From Microbacterium atlanticum (GTDB lineage: Bacteria; Actinomycetota; Actinomycetes; Actinomycetales; Microbacteriaceae): a stretch of DNA of 64,000 nucleotides. Shown piece after piece: positions 1-9,236 of the stretch (positions are counted from its first letter, which is position 1; every line of letters begins with the position of its first letter). The notes beneath the pieces were generated by a model. The model made no database searches. It saw only the letters and a list, made by a program, of their open reading frames with translations, and had not been told where the DNA came from. The position numbers and the translations under genes were made by a program. The stretch spans positions 1,426,001-1,490,000 of the forward strand of contig NZ_CP063813.1 of NCBI RefSeq assembly GCF_015277815.1. The letters are read 5' to 3'.

Positions 1-114
1 TCGGTAGGCGATGGTCGTCTCACCGAACCCGGTCGCATCCAGGGCTTCGCGGAGGCGGTTCCCGGTTTCGCCCCAACTGGGGCAGTCCTCGATGTGGAGT
101 ACCTCGATGTTCAT
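1..114 (-). CDS. thioredoxin/glutaredoxin-like small protein, N-terminal part only
   Basis: The first 38 codons of a gene that runs off the left edge on the minus strand. The product begins MNIEVLHIEDCPSWGE, and a strand followed by D-C-P resembles the small thioredoxin-like proteins often found next to mercury or copper resistance genes. Only one cysteine (C11) is visible, so the redox motif cannot be judged. An ATG at 112-114 preceded by a GGAGG-type ribosome site supports the start. It is divergent from csoR with 86 bp between the two start codons, so both may share the copper-controlled promoter region. The family call is tentative because the rest of the gene is missing. Confidence 0.6.
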   Translation of the reverse strand, partial: MNIEVLHIEDCPSWGETGNRLREALDATGFGETTIAYR

Positions 115-173
115 TCCCTCATCCTCCGCCAGCGCCTTGCAATGCCAAAGCGATCAGTTGCGATCAGCCAGAT

Positions 174-192
174 TACCCTAGGGGGGTATAGT
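174..192 (+). promoter_or_regulatory. CsoR-type operator overlapping the csoR -10 hexamer
   Basis: The sequence TACCCTAGGGGGGTA at 174-188 is a G-tract pseudo-palindrome of the form known for CsoR-family operators. It overlaps TATAGT (187-192), a near-consensus -10 element. The csoR ATG starts 8 bases after the hexamer, so the transcript is probably leaderless and autorepressed. No good -35 hexamer is visible at the usual spacing. Confidence 0.65.
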
Positions 193-200
193 ATCGAGAT

Positions 201-482
201 ATGAACGGGTACGCAGCGAATAAGGACGACCTCCTGAAGCGGCTGAGCCGCGCGGAGGGTCAGGTGCGTGGTATCGCGCGGATGGTCGAGAACGACAAGT
301 ACTGCATCGACATCCTCACGCAGGTCTCCGCCGCAACCAGCGCACTGGAGACGGTCGCCCTCTCCCTGCTGGCCGATCATCTGTCGCACTGCGTGGCGGA
401 AGCGACCGCTGAGGGCGGCGCCGTCGCTGCGGAGAAGATCCGTGAAGCGAACGAGGCGATCGCCCGCCTGGTCCGTTCCTGA
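201..482 (+). CDS. csoR: CsoR-family copper-sensing transcriptional repressor
   Basis: 93-residue all-helical DUF156/CsoR-family repressor. The Cu(I) ligand triad of CsoR is present as C35, H60 and C64, which separates it from the nickel (RcnR) and formaldehyde (FrmR) members. The basic N-terminal helix, with KRLSRAEGQVRGI at residues 13-25, is the usual DNA-facing surface. In the known mechanism Cu(I) binding releases the operator. Here the operator-like G-tract palindrome lies immediately upstream, and the downstream genes are a copper chaperone and a copper ATPase, so repression of the whole copper cluster is the natural reading. No ribosome site precedes the ATG and a -10 hexamer ends 8 bases before it, suggesting a leaderless mRNA. 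Confidence 0.92.
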   Translation: MNGYAANKDDLLKRLSRAEGQVRGIARMVENDKYCIDILTQVSAATSALETVALSLLADHLSHCVAEATAEGGAVAAEKIREANEAIARLVRS

Positions 483-511
483 CCACACCCCCCGACCGAG
501 AGGACACCATC

Positions 512-838
512 ATGACCGCGAACGAGCGCACCGACCTGGGCCTGACCGATTCCGCCGCCGGATGCAGCTGCTGCTCCACCGCGTCCGCCACCGACACGCA
601 GGTTGCCGTATCGACGACCACACAGGATGTTCTGGTGGACGGGATGACCTGCTCGCACTGCGTGATGAGCGTCACTGAGGAGATCACCGCGATCGACGGG
701 GTCGAGAACGTATCGGTCGATCTGAACGCGGGCGGCTCCTCGCGTGTGACCATTCACAGCGCCGCACCGATCGATGCTGAACGCGTGCGCGCCGCGGTGG
801 AGGAGGCCGGGTACGCCCTCGCCGGCAGCCCGTCATGA
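512..838 (+). CDS. copZ: CopZ-like heavy-metal-binding chaperone
   Basis: 108 residues with one HMA (ferredoxin-like) domain at about residues 37-105. The metal loop GMTCSHC supplies C47 and C50. A 35-residue N-terminal extension holds an extra cysteine group (C18, C20, C21) that ordinary CopZ proteins lack; it may add a second metal site. The gene's last four bases overlap the start of copA (ATGA), so the two are translationally coupled. The expected role is cytosolic delivery of Cu(I) to CopA and perhaps to CsoR. The start ATG follows a GAGAGGAC ribosome site. Assignment to copper rests on the neighbours and the HMA loop. Confidence 0.87.
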   Translation: MTANERTDLGLTDSAAGCSCCSTASATDTQVAVSTTTQDVLVDGMTCSHCVMSVTEEITAIDGVENVSVDLNAGGSSRVTIHSAAPIDAERVRAAVEEAGYALAGSPS

Positions 839-3111
839 GCACCCTCGATGTGGAGCTCGAGATCTCCGGGATGACCTGCGCGTCATGCGCGACGCGGATC
901 GAACGCAAGCTGAACAAGCTCCCCGGGGTTGAGGCGACGGTCAATTACGCGACCGAGAAAGCCCGTGTCCGCGCCGACGGTGTCGAGGCGGCGGAGCTGA
1001 TCGCGGCGGTCGAATCCGCCGGGTATTCCGCGGCGGTACCGGCACCTGTCGCGCCCGAGCCGACATCGACCGACACTCCTGCGGAAGATCCCGAGCTGGT
1101 GTCGCTGCGTCGCCGGCTACTTATCAGCACCGCGTTGGCGGTACCGGTCGCGCTGATGTCGATGATCCCGCTGCTGCAGTTCACGTACTGGCAGTGGCTG
1201 GCCTTGACGCTGACCGCGCCGGTGGCGGTGTGGGGGGCGTGGCCGTTCCACCGTGCGGCGTTCGTGAACGCCCGCCACGGGGCGGCGACGATGGACACGC
1301 TGATCAGCGTCGGGGTGATCGCCGCGTTCGGCTGGTCGCTGTATGCGCTGTTCTTCGGCATGGCCGGGATGCCCGGGATGCACATGACCTTCACCCTGTT
1401 CGGCAGCCCCGAGGCGGGCAGCGGCGAGATCTACCTCGAAGTCGCCGCCCTGGTGACGGTGTTCATCCTCGCCGGCCGGTACGCGGAGGCCCGTGCCAAG
1501 AAGTCCTCCACCGAAGCGCTCCGCGCACTCCTGCACCTGGGCGCGAAGAATGCCACGCGCCTGGTCGGCGGCGTGGAACAACTGGTCCCCGTCTCCCAGC
1601 TGATCGTCGGCGACCGGGTGCTCGTGCGCCCCGGGGAGAAGATCCCCTCCGACGGCCTGGTGGTCGATGGGGCCTCCGCGATTGACGCGAGCATGCTCAC
1701 CGGCGAATCCGTCCCGGTCGAGGTGACCACCGGGTCCCGCGTCGTCGGCGCGACCGTGAACGTCGGCGGACGACTGATCGTGGAGATCACCCGGATCGGC
1801 GCCGACACCGAACTGGCACGGATGCAACGGCTGATGGATGAAGCCCAGACCGGCAAAGCCAAGGTGCAACGCCTCGCCGACCGCGTCTCCGGGGTGTTCG
1901 TCCCGATCGTGATTGTCCTGGCGATCGTGGCGTTCGCAGGGTGGCTGCTGGTCGGCGGATCACTCGAGGTCGCGTTCACCGCCGCGGTCGCGACCCTGAT
2001 CATCGCCTGCCCCTGCGCGCTCGGCCTTGCGACACCGACCGCGTTGCTGGTCGGCACCGGCCGCGGCTCGCAGCTGGGGATCCTGATCCGCGGACCGCAG
2101 GTGCTGGAACAGACCCGCCAGGTCGACACCATCGTGCTGGACAAGACCGGCACCATCACCCACGGCACCATGACCGTCACCACCGTCTCACCCGCCCCCG
2201 GCGTCACCGCCGAGGATCTCCTGACCACTGCGGCGGCGGCCGAGTGGGGCTCCGAGCACCCGGTCGCCCGCGCCATCGTGACCGCCGCCGGCGACACCCC
2301 GCCGCTGGCTGAAGCGTTCGCCTCCCATGCAGGGTTCGGTGTGCAGGCGATCGTCGACGGCGCGCTCGTGGTCGCCGGCCGGCCGCTGTGGGTTGAGGAT
2401 CAGTGGAGCGTGCACCCTCCGATCACCCACCGCACAGAGGCAGAGGCTCTGGAAGCGGCCGGGGCCACGGTGATCGCGGTCGCCCGCGACGGCGAGTTCC
2501 TCGGCACCATCGCCGTCTCGGACACGGTCAAGCCGACCAGCGCCGAAGCGATCGCACGCTTCCGCGCCCTCGGCCTGTCGCCGGTTTTGCTCACTGGCGA
2601 CAATGCCGGCGCCGCGCAGCACATCGCCGCCCAGGTCGGCATCGACGAGATCCGCGCCGGGGTCACCCCGGCCGGGAAGCTCGAGGTGATCCGTCAGCTG
2701 CAAGCCGCCGGCCGGGTCGTCGCCATGGTCGGCGACGGCGTCAACGACGCCGCAGCCCTGGCCGCAGCGGACCTCGGTGTCGCCATGGGCGGCGGCACGG
2801 ACGCGGCGATCGCCGCCTCCGATGTCACGATCGCCTCCGGCGACCTGCTTGTCGTGGTCGACGCGATCCGGCTGTCCCGCCGCACCCTGGGCACCATCAA
2901 GGGCAACCTGTTCTGGGCGTTCGCGTACAACATCGCCGCGATCCCGATCGCAATGCTCGGCCTACTCAACCCGCTAGTTGCTGCGGCCGCCATGGCGCTG
3001 TCCTCCGTGTTCGTGGTCACCAACAGCCTCCGCCTGCGCAGCTTCCGCCCCCACCCCGCGCCCGCTGTTGCGGCGCCCGCGCCGGCCGACCGGACGGTGC
3101 AGCCGGCCTGA
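835..3111 (+). CDS. copA: copper-exporting P1B-type ATPase CopA
   Basis: 758-residue membrane ATPase that exports Cu(I) at the cost of ATP. One N-terminal HMA domain carries GMTCASC (C15, C18). The transmembrane metal site is CPC at residues 392-394, typical of the P1B-1 Cu(I) class. The phosphorylated aspartate is D436 in DKTGTITHG. The SEHPVARAI histidine motif, TGDN and GDGVND complete the catalytic set. Size and order match the family. It starts inside the copZ stop codon. The C-terminal tail after the last helix is short and rich in proline and alanine. A TACCCT hexamer just after the gene (3119-3124) could be an internal -10 for the next gene. Confidence 0.95.
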   Translation: MSTLDVELEISGMTCASCATRIERKLNKLPGVEATVNYATEKARVRADGVEAAELIAAVESAGYSAAVPAPVAPEPTSTDTPAEDPELVSLRRRLLISTALAVPVALMSMIPLLQFTYWQWLALTLTAPVAVWGAWPFHRAAFVNARHGAATMDTLISVGVIAAFGWSLYALFFGMAGMPGMHMTFTLFGSPEAGSGEIYLEVAALVTVFILAGRYAEARAKKSSTEALRALLHLGAKNATRLVGGVEQLVPVSQLIVGDRVLVRPGEKIPSDGLVVDGASAIDASMLTGESVPVEVTTGSRVVGATVNVGGRLIVEITRIGADTELARMQRLMDEAQTGKAKVQRLADRVSGVFVPIVIVLAIVAFAGWLLVGGSLEVAFTAAVATLIIACPCALGLATPTALLVGTGRGSQLGILIRGPQVLEQTRQVDTIVLDKTGTITHGTMTVTTVSPAPGVTAEDLLTTAAAAEWGSEHPVARAIVTAAGDTPPLAEAFASHAGFGVQAIVDGALVVAGRPLWVEDQWSVHPPITHRTEAEALEAAGATVIAVARDGEFLGTIAVSDTVKPTSAEAIARFRALGLSPVLLTGDNAGAAQHIAAQVGIDEIRAGVTPAGKLEVIRQLQAAGRVVAMVGDGVNDAAALAAADLGVAMGGGTDAAIAASDVTIASGDLLVVVDAIRLSRRTLGTIKGNLFWAFAYNIAAIPIAMLGLLNPLVAAAAMALSSVFVVTNSLRLRSFRPHPAPAVAAPAPADRTVQPA

Positions 3112-3142
3112 GCCGGTCTACCCTGGACACGAAGGAGGTGAC

Positions 3143-3580
3143 ATGTCGATGATCGCTCTGGCGCAGCGTCTGCGTCCCGGCCCGCGCGGGCTGGGTCGCT
3201 CGGTCCTGCTGCTCATCGCTGTCACTGCCGCGATCATCGTCGGGCTGCTCGCGATGCACTCCCTGAACAGTCACACCGAGACCGCCGCACCCGCAGCCGC
3301 GGCGCCGATGCACGAGCACGGCACCCCCAACCCAGGCGTTGTCGACCACGGCACCACCCAGCCAGCGACCGACGGGGACTGCGCGGATTGTGGCGGGCAC
3401 GCCAGCATGCTGGCGATGGCTTGCGTCCTCGCGCTCCTGATCGTCTCGCTGCTGCTGTTCCTCCCGCGCGTGGGCATCTCCTGGGGGTCCGCGCTGCGCG
3501 CCGGCCCGGCCCTGACCGCCCGTGCCGCTGTCCTTACTCGACCACCGTCTCTTCTGGTTCTCTGCATCAGTCGTACCTGA
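3143..3580 (+). CDS. DUF6153-like membrane protein in copper cluster
   Basis: 145 residues. Helices at about residues 19-40 and 88-108 enclose an extracytoplasmic loop rich in His, Met and Cys (MHEHG, DHGTT, DCADCGGH). Short proteins with this layout recur in actinobacterial copper loci and are grouped as DUF6153; the biochemical role is unknown, and a copper-binding accessory function is inference. The start was chosen at 3143 because a strong GAAGGAGGTG ribosome site sits 3-12 bases ahead; the reading frame is open further upstream but overlaps copA. The C-terminal 35 residues are basic and poorly conserved-looking. Confidence 0.75.
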   Translation: MSMIALAQRLRPGPRGLGRSVLLLIAVTAAIIVGLLAMHSLNSHTETAAPAAAAPMHEHGTPNPGVVDHGTTQPATDGDCADCGGHASMLAMACVLALLIVSLLLFLPRVGISWGSALRAGPALTARAAVLTRPPSLLVLCISRT

Positions 3581-3675
3581 GCAGCGCTGTCAGCCGACCC
3601 GTTTGCGGGTGGGCACAGCATTCGCGCGCCCGGGCACCGGCTCGTGCGCCTCATATACGACTGAGGAGATACCTG

Positions 3676-4269
3676 ATGAACAACCGTGCCGCGGCAACTG
3701 CCACGATCACCCTGACCGCCCTGCTCGCCCTCGCCGGCTGCGCCAGCACCACCAGCAGTGGCGGGATGGACAACATGCCCGGAATGGGCTCATCGGCATC
3801 CGCATCCCCGGCCGCCGACGTGAACAACGCCGACATGCAGTTCACGATGATGATGATCCCGCACCACGAACAAGCCGTCGAGATGGCTGACATGATCCTC
3901 GCCAAGGACGGCATCGACGAACGCGTGATCACCCTCGCCGAGCAGATTAAGGCAGCCCAGGGCCCCGAGATTGAGCTGATGGAGTCCTGGCTCGACGAGT
4001 GGGGCACCCCGATGGGGGACATGGACGGCATGGACCACGGGGGGATGATGTCCGACACCGACATGCAAGCCCTCGAGGATGCCACCGGTGCCGAGGCCTC
4101 CCGCCTGTTCCTGGAGCAGATGATCGTCCACCACGAGGGTGCGATCGAGATGGCCCAAGACGAGGTCGATAACGGGCAGAACCCCGATGTGGTCACCCTT
4201 GCCGAGAACATCATCGCCTCCCAGACCACCGAGATCGCCACCATGGAGGACATCCTCGCGACCCTCTGA
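3676..4269 (+). CDS. DUF305-family copper-associated lipoprotein
   Basis: 197 residues. A signal peptide ends in a lipobox (LALAGC, lipidated Cys about residue 20), so the protein should be anchored outside the membrane. Two DUF305 repeats follow, each with a Met/His signature: MMIPHHEQAVEMADMI and MIVHHEGAIEMAQ. Between them is a Met/Asp/His-rich linker (GDMDGMDHGGMM). DUF305 proteins form ferritin-like helical bundles and are regularly linked to copper resistance; metal binding at the exterior is likely but not shown here. The start ATG follows GAGGAG. A hairpin directly after the stop may reduce transcription into the next gene. Confidence 0.88.
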   Translation: MNNRAAATATITLTALLALAGCASTTSSGGMDNMPGMGSSASASPAADVNNADMQFTMMMIPHHEQAVEMADMILAKDGIDERVITLAEQIKAAQGPEIELMESWLDEWGTPMGDMDGMDHGGMMSDTDMQALEDATGAEASRLFLEQMIVHHEGAIEMAQDEVDNGQNPDVVTLAENIIASQTTEIATMEDILATL

Positions 4270-4276
4270 CCGGCAG

Positions 4277-4303
4277 GGGCCGGCCGCACCCGACGGCCGG
4301 CCC
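4277..4303 (+). terminator. GC-rich hairpin between DUF305 gene and next lipoprotein gene
   Basis: A 10-bp perfect stem (GGGCCGGCCG with its complement) and a 7-base loop. There is no T-tract, so it may act as a partial terminator or as an mRNA-stabilising hairpin inside the copper operon. Confidence 0.5.
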
Positions 4304-4325
4304 GCTGTCTCCGGAGAACGCCACT

Positions 4326-5207
4326 ATGACTACACACGCCCGTACCCTCGCCGCCGCCACCCTCGCCGCGACGCTTACCCTGACCGCCACTGCCTGCACG
4401 GCGTCCCCTGACAGCGATGCCTCGCCCGCCCTCATCCCGCATGTCCACGATGTCGCGTTCGATCTGGACGGGGCGCTGCTGGTCGGCGCGCACACCGGTG
4501 TCTATCTGGTCGACCTCACCAGCGATGAGGTCTCCCTCGTCGGTAAGACCACATTCGATGCGATGGGACTCACCGTTCAGGGGGATACGATCCTCGCGTC
4601 CGGTCACCCGGACCCGGCCAACCAGGACCACACGTTCACAGCCCCCAACGTGGGACTGGTGCGCTACAGCGAGGCCGGCTGGGAGCAGGTGTCGTTGGCA
4701 GGCGTCACCGACTTTCATATGCTCGCCGCCACCCCCGCCGCACCAGAGATCCTCCTCGGGCTCCCCTCGGACCGGCCCGTCCTGGCGGAGAGTACCGATG
4801 CCGGGCAGACCTGGGCGGATCTTGTCCCACTGACCGCCCGTGACATCAGCATCGACACCACTCAGGCCGACATCGTCACCGCCACCACCCCAGACGGGCT
4901 GATGGTCAGCCGCGACGGCGGCACCACCTTCTCGCCTGTGCCGAACGGCCCCGCCCTGCTGGTCATCACGGCCGATCCGACGGTGGAGGAAGGGATCATC
5001 GGCGTCGATACCGACGGCACTATCTGGACCGGGGCGACAACGCCCGACGCGGTGTGGAAGACCGCCGGGCACGCCACCGGCACCGCGTCCGCGATCGCCG
5101 TCAGCTGGGAGGGGATCGTCGCGATCGCCGACGACGGTGGAGTCCGCGTAACGTCCGATGCCGGGAACACCTGGCGAGTCGTCATCAGAACCGAGCCCAC
5201 CTCATGA
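4326..5207 (+). CDS. F510_1955-type beta-propeller lipoprotein (exo-alpha-sialidase-like fold)
   Basis: 293 residues. A signal peptide ends at a lipobox (TATAC, Cys about residue 24). The mature part has repeated beta-propeller pieces including Asp-box-like motifs: [22 protein letters not shown] and [11 protein letters not shown]. It begins with [22 protein letters not shown], the usual opening of the so-called F510_1955 glycosyl-hydrolase-like family that accompanies copper genes in actinobacteria. Glycosidase activity is unlikely to be its real function; a surface copper-binding or scaffold role is inference. GGAGA precedes the ATG. It lies between the DUF305 gene and the second ATPase in the same direction. 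Confidence 0.78.
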   Translation: MTTHARTLAAATLAATLTLTATACTASPDSDASPALIPHVHDVAFDLDGALLVGAHTGVYLVDLTSDEVSLVGKTTFDAMGLTVQGDTILASGHPDPANQDHTFTAPNVGLVRYSEAGWEQVSLAGVTDFHMLAATPAAPEILLGLPSDRPVLAESTDAGQTWADLVPLTARDISIDTTQADIVTATTPDGLMVSRDGGTTFSPVPNGPALLVITADPTVEEGIIGVDTDGTIWTGATTPDAVWKTAGHATGTASAIAVSWEGIVAIADDGGVRVTSDAGNTWRVVIRTEPTS

Positions 5208-5244
5208 GCACGCCGCAGCGGCTTCACGGAGCAGGAGAACAGAA

Positions 5245-7749
5245 ATGAACGGAACTACGCGCACCGTCGTCCTGGAAGTCGAGGGAGTCTCCTGGGCATC
5301 GTCGAAGTCGATCGTCGAATCGACGCTTCTCCGCCAGCCCGGGGTCACGGATGTCGAGGCGAACCCGGTCTCCCAGACCGCGAACGTCTCCTACGACCCG
5401 CAGCTCACCTCACAAGCACAGCTGCGGCAGTGGATCATCGACTGCGGCTACCACTGCGCCGGGCAGTCCGTCCCCGAGCACATCTGCGATCCCGCTCTCG
5501 ACCCCGACCACGCACACGACGCAGGCGTGACGGTGGCGCCCACCCGACCTTCCACAGATGCGGACCCGGGTCACGGCGCCGACGCGGGCACGCCGATGCA
5601 CGATCATGCGGTGGCCCCTGCTGAGCCTTCGGGGCACGATGCCCACAGCGGGCATGGGGAGGGGATGCCTGCTCGTACAAGCCAGGATGCGATGGGGCAC
5701 GGCGGGAGCCATGCGGGGATGTCGATGGCGGCGATGACCCGCGATATGCGCAACCGGTTCATCGTCGCCGCTGTCCTGTCGCTGCCGATCATCCTGTGGT
5801 CACCGATCGGCCGCGAAGTGCTCGGCTTCACCGTTCCGGCACCATTCGGGCTTCGCGACGACTGGTTCTCGCTGATCCTCTCCCTTCCAGTGATCTTCTA
5901 CTCCGCCTGGATCTTCTTCGACGGCGCCTGGCGTGCCCTTCGGGCTCGCACCCTGGACATGATGGTGCTGGTCGCCGTCGGGGTCGGCACCGGCTGGCTC
6001 TACAGCGTCGTGGTCACCCTCACCGGGGGCGGGGAAGTGTTCTACGAGGCCGCCACGGTGCTGGCCAGCTTCGTGCTGCTCGGCCACTGGGTGGAGATGC
6101 GCGCCCGCGGCGGCGCGAACGACGCCATCCGCACCCTCCTCGAGCTCGCCCCGCCCCGCGCGGTCGTCCTACGAAACGGGGAAGAGCTCGAGGTGCCCAC
6201 CTCCGATGTCATCCCCGGGGACCTCATGCTGGTCCGGCCCGGCGCGAAGATCCCCACAGACGGGACCGTGGAGGAGGGCGCGTCGGAGATCGACGAATCC
6301 ATGGTCACCGGCGAAAGCCTCCCAGTCGTCAAGACCGCCGGATCGACGGTGATCGGCGCCACCGTCAACACCACCGGCACCCTGCGGGTGCGGGCCACTA
6401 AGGTCGGTGCCGACACCGCGTTGGCCCAGATCGTCGCGCTCGTTCAGGAGGCGCAGAACTCCAAAGCCCCCGGGCAGCGGCTCGCGGATCGCGCAGCCTT
6501 CTGGCTGGTGCTGGTCGCCCTGATTGGCGGCACTGTCACTTTCCTGGTCTGGTGGCTGATCGGCGCCCCGGTGCCCACCGCGATCCTGTTCGCCATCACC
6601 GTGGTGGTGATCACTTGCCCCGACGCGCTGGGCCTGGCCACACCGACCGCAATCATGGTCGGCACCGGCCTCGGCGCCAAACGCGGCGTGCTGTTCAAGA
6701 ACGCCGGAGCGATCGAGTCCGCCGCGCACATAGACACAGTCGTCCTGGACAAGACCGGCACCCTCACTAAGGGCGAACCCGAAGTGACCGACTACCTCCC
6801 CATCGGGATGAACGACATCGAACTGCTCTCCCTTGCCGCCGCCGCCGAGCGCGAGTCCGAGCACCCGCTCGCCAAAGCCGTCGTCGCCTACGCCGACGCC
6901 CGCAACATTCCCCGTCGCACAGCCAGCTCATTCCGCAACGTCACCGGCCTCGGTGCCGTTGCAACGGTCGATGGCCGCCGCGTGGTGATGGGCAACGCCC
7001 GACTAATGGCCGACGAAGGAATCGACATCAGCTCCATCGCCGCCGCCCAGAACGAACTCGCCGCCACCGGACGCACCGCCATCGCATTCGCCGTCGACGG
7101 CAAAGCCGCCGGCGTGATCGCCCTCGCCGACGCGCCACGCGAGACCGCCGCCGCAGCGATCACCGCACTGCACGAATCCGGCATCGAGGTGGTGATGCTC
7201 ACCGGCGATAACGAACCCACGGCCAAACGCATTGCCGCGCTGCTGGGCATCGACACCGTCATCGCCGAAGTGCTCCCCGAGGACAAGTCCGCCAAGATCG
7301 CCGAACTGCAACGCTCAGGCAAGAAGGTCGCCATGGTGGGCGACGGCGTCAACGACGCCCCCGCACTCGCACAAGCCGCCCTCGGCATCGCGATCGGAGC
7401 CGGCACCGACGTCGCCATCGAAACCGCCGACGTCGTACTGATGCGCTCCGACCCGCTCGACGTGGCAACCGCGCTACGCATCGGCAAAGGCACCGTCCGC
7501 AAAATGCGCCAGAACCTCGGATGGGCCATCGGCTACAACGCCGTCGCACTACCCATCGCCGCAGGCGTGTTCTATCCGTCGCTGGGCATCATGCTCACAC
7601 CCGAGATCGCCGCAATCACCATGTCCGGCTCGAGCGTCATCGTCGCCGTCAACGCACTCATGCTGAAGCGCCTCCGCCTCCCGGCCCCGGCCGCCCCGAC
7701 GGAAAAACATTCCGGTCCGTCTCCCGTGCCCAGCGGCGACCGAGCGTGA
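5245..7749 (+). CDS. second P1B-type heavy-metal ATPase with CPD motif and His-rich N-terminus
   Basis: 834 residues. The N-terminal HMA-like fold has lost its metal cysteines: where GMTCxxC is expected it reads GVSWASS (about residues 11-17). A long His/Met/Asp-rich linker follows (about residues 70-165: [25 protein letters not shown]). The membrane metal motif is C458-P459-D460, not CPC (P1B-1) or CPH (CopB, P1B-3). The catalytic motifs are intact: D502 in [21 protein letters not shown] and GDGVNDAPA. The linker resembles CopB exporters, so Cu or Ag export is plausible, but the metal is not certain. Start 5245 has AGGAGA upstream; the longer frame overlaps the previous gene. Confidence 0.88.
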   Translation: MNGTTRTVVLEVEGVSWASSKSIVESTLLRQPGVTDVEANPVSQTANVSYDPQLTSQAQLRQWIIDCGYHCAGQSVPEHICDPALDPDHAHDAGVTVAPTRPSTDADPGHGADAGTPMHDHAVAPAEPSGHDAHSGHGEGMPARTSQDAMGHGGSHAGMSMAAMTRDMRNRFIVAAVLSLPIILWSPIGREVLGFTVPAPFGLRDDWFSLILSLPVIFYSAWIFFDGAWRALRARTLDMMVLVAVGVGTGWLYSVVVTLTGGGEVFYEAATVLASFVLLGHWVEMRARGGANDAIRTLLELAPPRAVVLRNGEELEVPTSDVIPGDLMLVRPGAKIPTDGTVEEGASEIDESMVTGESLPVVKTAGSTVIGATVNTTGTLRVRATKVGADTALAQIVALVQEAQNSKAPGQRLADRAAFWLVLVALIGGTVTFLVWWLIGAPVPTAILFAITVVVITCPDALGLATPTAIMVGTGLGAKRGVLFKNAGAIESAAHIDTVVLDKTGTLTKGEPEVTDYLPIGMNDIELLSLAAAAERESEHPLAKAVVAYADARNIPRRTASSFRNVTGLGAVATVDGRRVVMGNARLMADEGIDISSIAAAQNELAATGRTAIAFAVDGKAAGVIALADAPRETAAAAITALHESGIEVVMLTGDNEPTAKRIAALLGIDTVIAEVLPEDKSAKIAELQRSGKKVAMVGDGVNDAPALAQAALGIAIGAGTDVAIETADVVLMRSDPLDVATALRIGKGTVRKMRQNLGWAIGYNAVALPIAAGVFYPSLGIMLTPEIAAITMSGSSVIVAVNALMLKRLRLPAPAAPTEKHSGPSPVPSGDRA

Positions 7750-7809
7750 CGTACGCCTAGCCCAAGCTCGTGGCCAGCACGGCCGTGACCTCAACAAAGG
7801 AGAACGCCC

Positions 7810-7998
7810 ATGTCAGAAAACGCCACCCATAGCGCAGCACTGGTGACCGACCCGGTCTGCGGCATGCAGATCGATCCCCAGATAGCCGTCACCACCCGCG
7901 AGCACGAAGGAACCACCTTCTACTTCTGCTCACACGGCTGCGCCGCCGCATTCGACGCCGACCCCCACCGCTACGGTCACCCCCACGCGGCACAGTGA
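7810..7998 (+). CDS. YHS-domain small protein
   Basis: 62 residues, essentially one YHS domain. It has DPVCGMQID (C17) and FYFCSHGCAAAFDADPHRY, matching the short metal-binding domain found alone or fused to heavy-metal ATPases. Here it is a separate gene 60 bp after the CPD ATPase, preceded by AAAGGAGAA. It probably acts as a cytosolic metal-binding partner of that pump. It is the last recognisable gene of the copper cluster. Confidence 0.88.
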   Translation: MSENATHSAALVTDPVCGMQIDPQIAVTTREHEGTTFYFCSHGCAAAFDADPHRYGHPHAAQ

Positions 7999-8349
7999 TC
8001 CCCTCACCGCCTGTGTCGCCCGTCCGCAATCGGGTCGCTCAGCGTTCGTTGTTCTTGACGGCCCAGAGCTCAGGTCTCGAGAGTGTGCGGCTTGATCACG
8101 CGCGATCCGGTCGGAATGCTGTCGTCGGCCATTACGCAGTCCTCGCGTGATGCCGCCAGTCTGACGACCGACTCGGACGTTCGACAAGGTGGTTGCGAGA
8201 GTCGGTGCCTCTTGGATCGTTGTCGTGGCGATCGCCCCCATCCCGCCAACGTTCGCTATCACTCTGGCGTTTGCCTTCCGGCTGCTCTTCGGGCTCAGGG
8301 AGGCTGTCTTCCTTCGCGCGGGCACGGCGGACAGTGACTCGGGATGCCG
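7999..8349. other. intergenic, no supported gene
   Basis: About 350 bp between the YHS gene and the convergent nitroreductase gene. Open frames exist on both strands but none has convincing composition, a ribosome site or a recognisable family. No strong terminator or promoter was identified. Confidence 0.5.
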
Positions 8350-8730
8350 TCAGGCGTCGGGCGCGGTAGCCGCAGTCAGCACGATGAGCGGGCTGTGCGC
8401 GATCATGTCGTCGACATCGTCTCTGCGCCATCGGCGCGCCGCAGCCTCGATGAGCGGCCGTGCTTCGTGGGGATCGGGGATTATACGCGCCGTGGCTGGG
8501 ACGTCGGCTTCGATGCCCTTCTTCAAATGCACAATGACGTTTGGGTCTGCGGTGATGTTGTGTATCCAGTCCCGTGTGCGGTCTCGACGCGGCATCCCGG
8601 TGATGAACAGCACGCCATCCTCATCGTGTAGGAAGATCTCGATGCGGCGCGGTAGCCCGCTACGGCGACCGGTCGTCGTCAGGTCGATGAGCTGGCTTCG
8701 GTGCAGGGCTTCGCGGACGTCGTTGTTCAC
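8350..8730 (-). CDS. nitroreductase/quinone reductase (deazaflavin-type split-barrel) family protein
   Basis: 126 residues from a GTG at 8730. The sequence VNNDVREALHRSQLIDLTTTGRRSGLPRRIEIF is characteristic of the small Ddn-like split beta-barrel oxidoreductases, which bind F420 or flavin. Later motifs include GMPRRDRTRDWIHNITADPNVIVHLK. An ATG 90 bases upstream gives a longer frame, but the family normally starts with M-N-x-x-V-R-x-A-L, so the GTG is preferred despite a weak ribosome site. The physiological substrate is unknown. It sits in low-density DNA between the copper genes and the relaxase and is probably cargo of the same island. Confidence 0.75.
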   Translation of the reverse strand: MNNDVREALHRSQLIDLTTTGRRSGLPRRIEIFLHDEDGVLFITGMPRRDRTRDWIHNITADPNVIVHLKKGIEADVPATARIIPDPHEARPLIEAAARRWRRDDVDDMIAHSPLIVLTAATAPDA

Positions 8731-9236
8731 ACCTGTTGAAGCAATCTCGCTGCTGCAGACATTCCGAGCGATCGGTGAGACTTTCCGTGCGCAACGCTGA
8801 TGGCAAAGCTTCGCAGGCAATAACCAAGTCTGTCGCCAGCGGGTCGGTCAACGCAGCGCCGAGTCGTGGTCCCAGCCGTAGGTAGCGTTCGGCGGCGCCA
8901 GAGTGGTCAATGTCCGCAAGACCCGTCTGCACTAGTAGTCGCGGTCAGGTGCGCTTTACGAGGCAAGCACGGCGCTCGAAATTGAAGGACGGCAATCGGC
9001 ATTGAAGGACGGCAATCGGCGCGAAGAGACGCTTGCGACAACGCAACGCACTACGGCGCGCGACAGCGACACGGCGGAACACGAGCGAGCGAAGTAGGGA
9101 AAGAGCGACAGCGATGCACGCAGGCACCCGACCTGGTGGTTACCTCATCGGCAACCTAAACGTGCATCTCCCTGCACTCGCAAGCAAACCGTAAAAAGTC
9201 CTGGATAACGCGCAAAACCGGCCGTACGCTGACGGC
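8731..9236. other. intergenic region upstream of relaxase; possible oriT
   Basis: About 500 bp with no supported gene. It holds the tandem repeat at 8981-9020 and an AT-richer stretch with several short repeats immediately before the relaxase gene. MobF relaxases usually nick a site close to their own gene, so an origin of transfer here is possible. No nic motif was recognised, so this is inference only. Confidence 0.3.
8981..9020 (+). repeat. two exact tandem copies of a 20-bp unit
   Basis: The unit beginning ATTGAAGGAC occupies 8981-9000 and is repeated without change at 9001-9020. It lies about 220 bp upstream of the relaxase start and could be an iteron-like protein-binding site or a slippage duplication. 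Confidence 0.95.

Noticed and set aside
3651..5072. 473-residue minus-strand frame opposite the copper lipoprotein genes
   Set aside because: The plus strand carries two lipoproteins with lipoboxes and family signatures; the reverse frame has none.
8189..8800. 203-residue plus-strand frame overlapping the nitroreductase gene
   Set aside because: A hydrophobic start looked membrane-like, but the frame lies opposite a recognisable nitroreductase-family gene and has no family match or ribosome site.
8660..8932. 90-residue minus-strand frame with a helical stretch (YLRLGPRLGAALTDPLATDL)
   Set aside because: Part of it is protein-like and could be a regulator remnant, but the second half is the out-of-frame start of the nitroreductase region. 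No family or start signal supports it.
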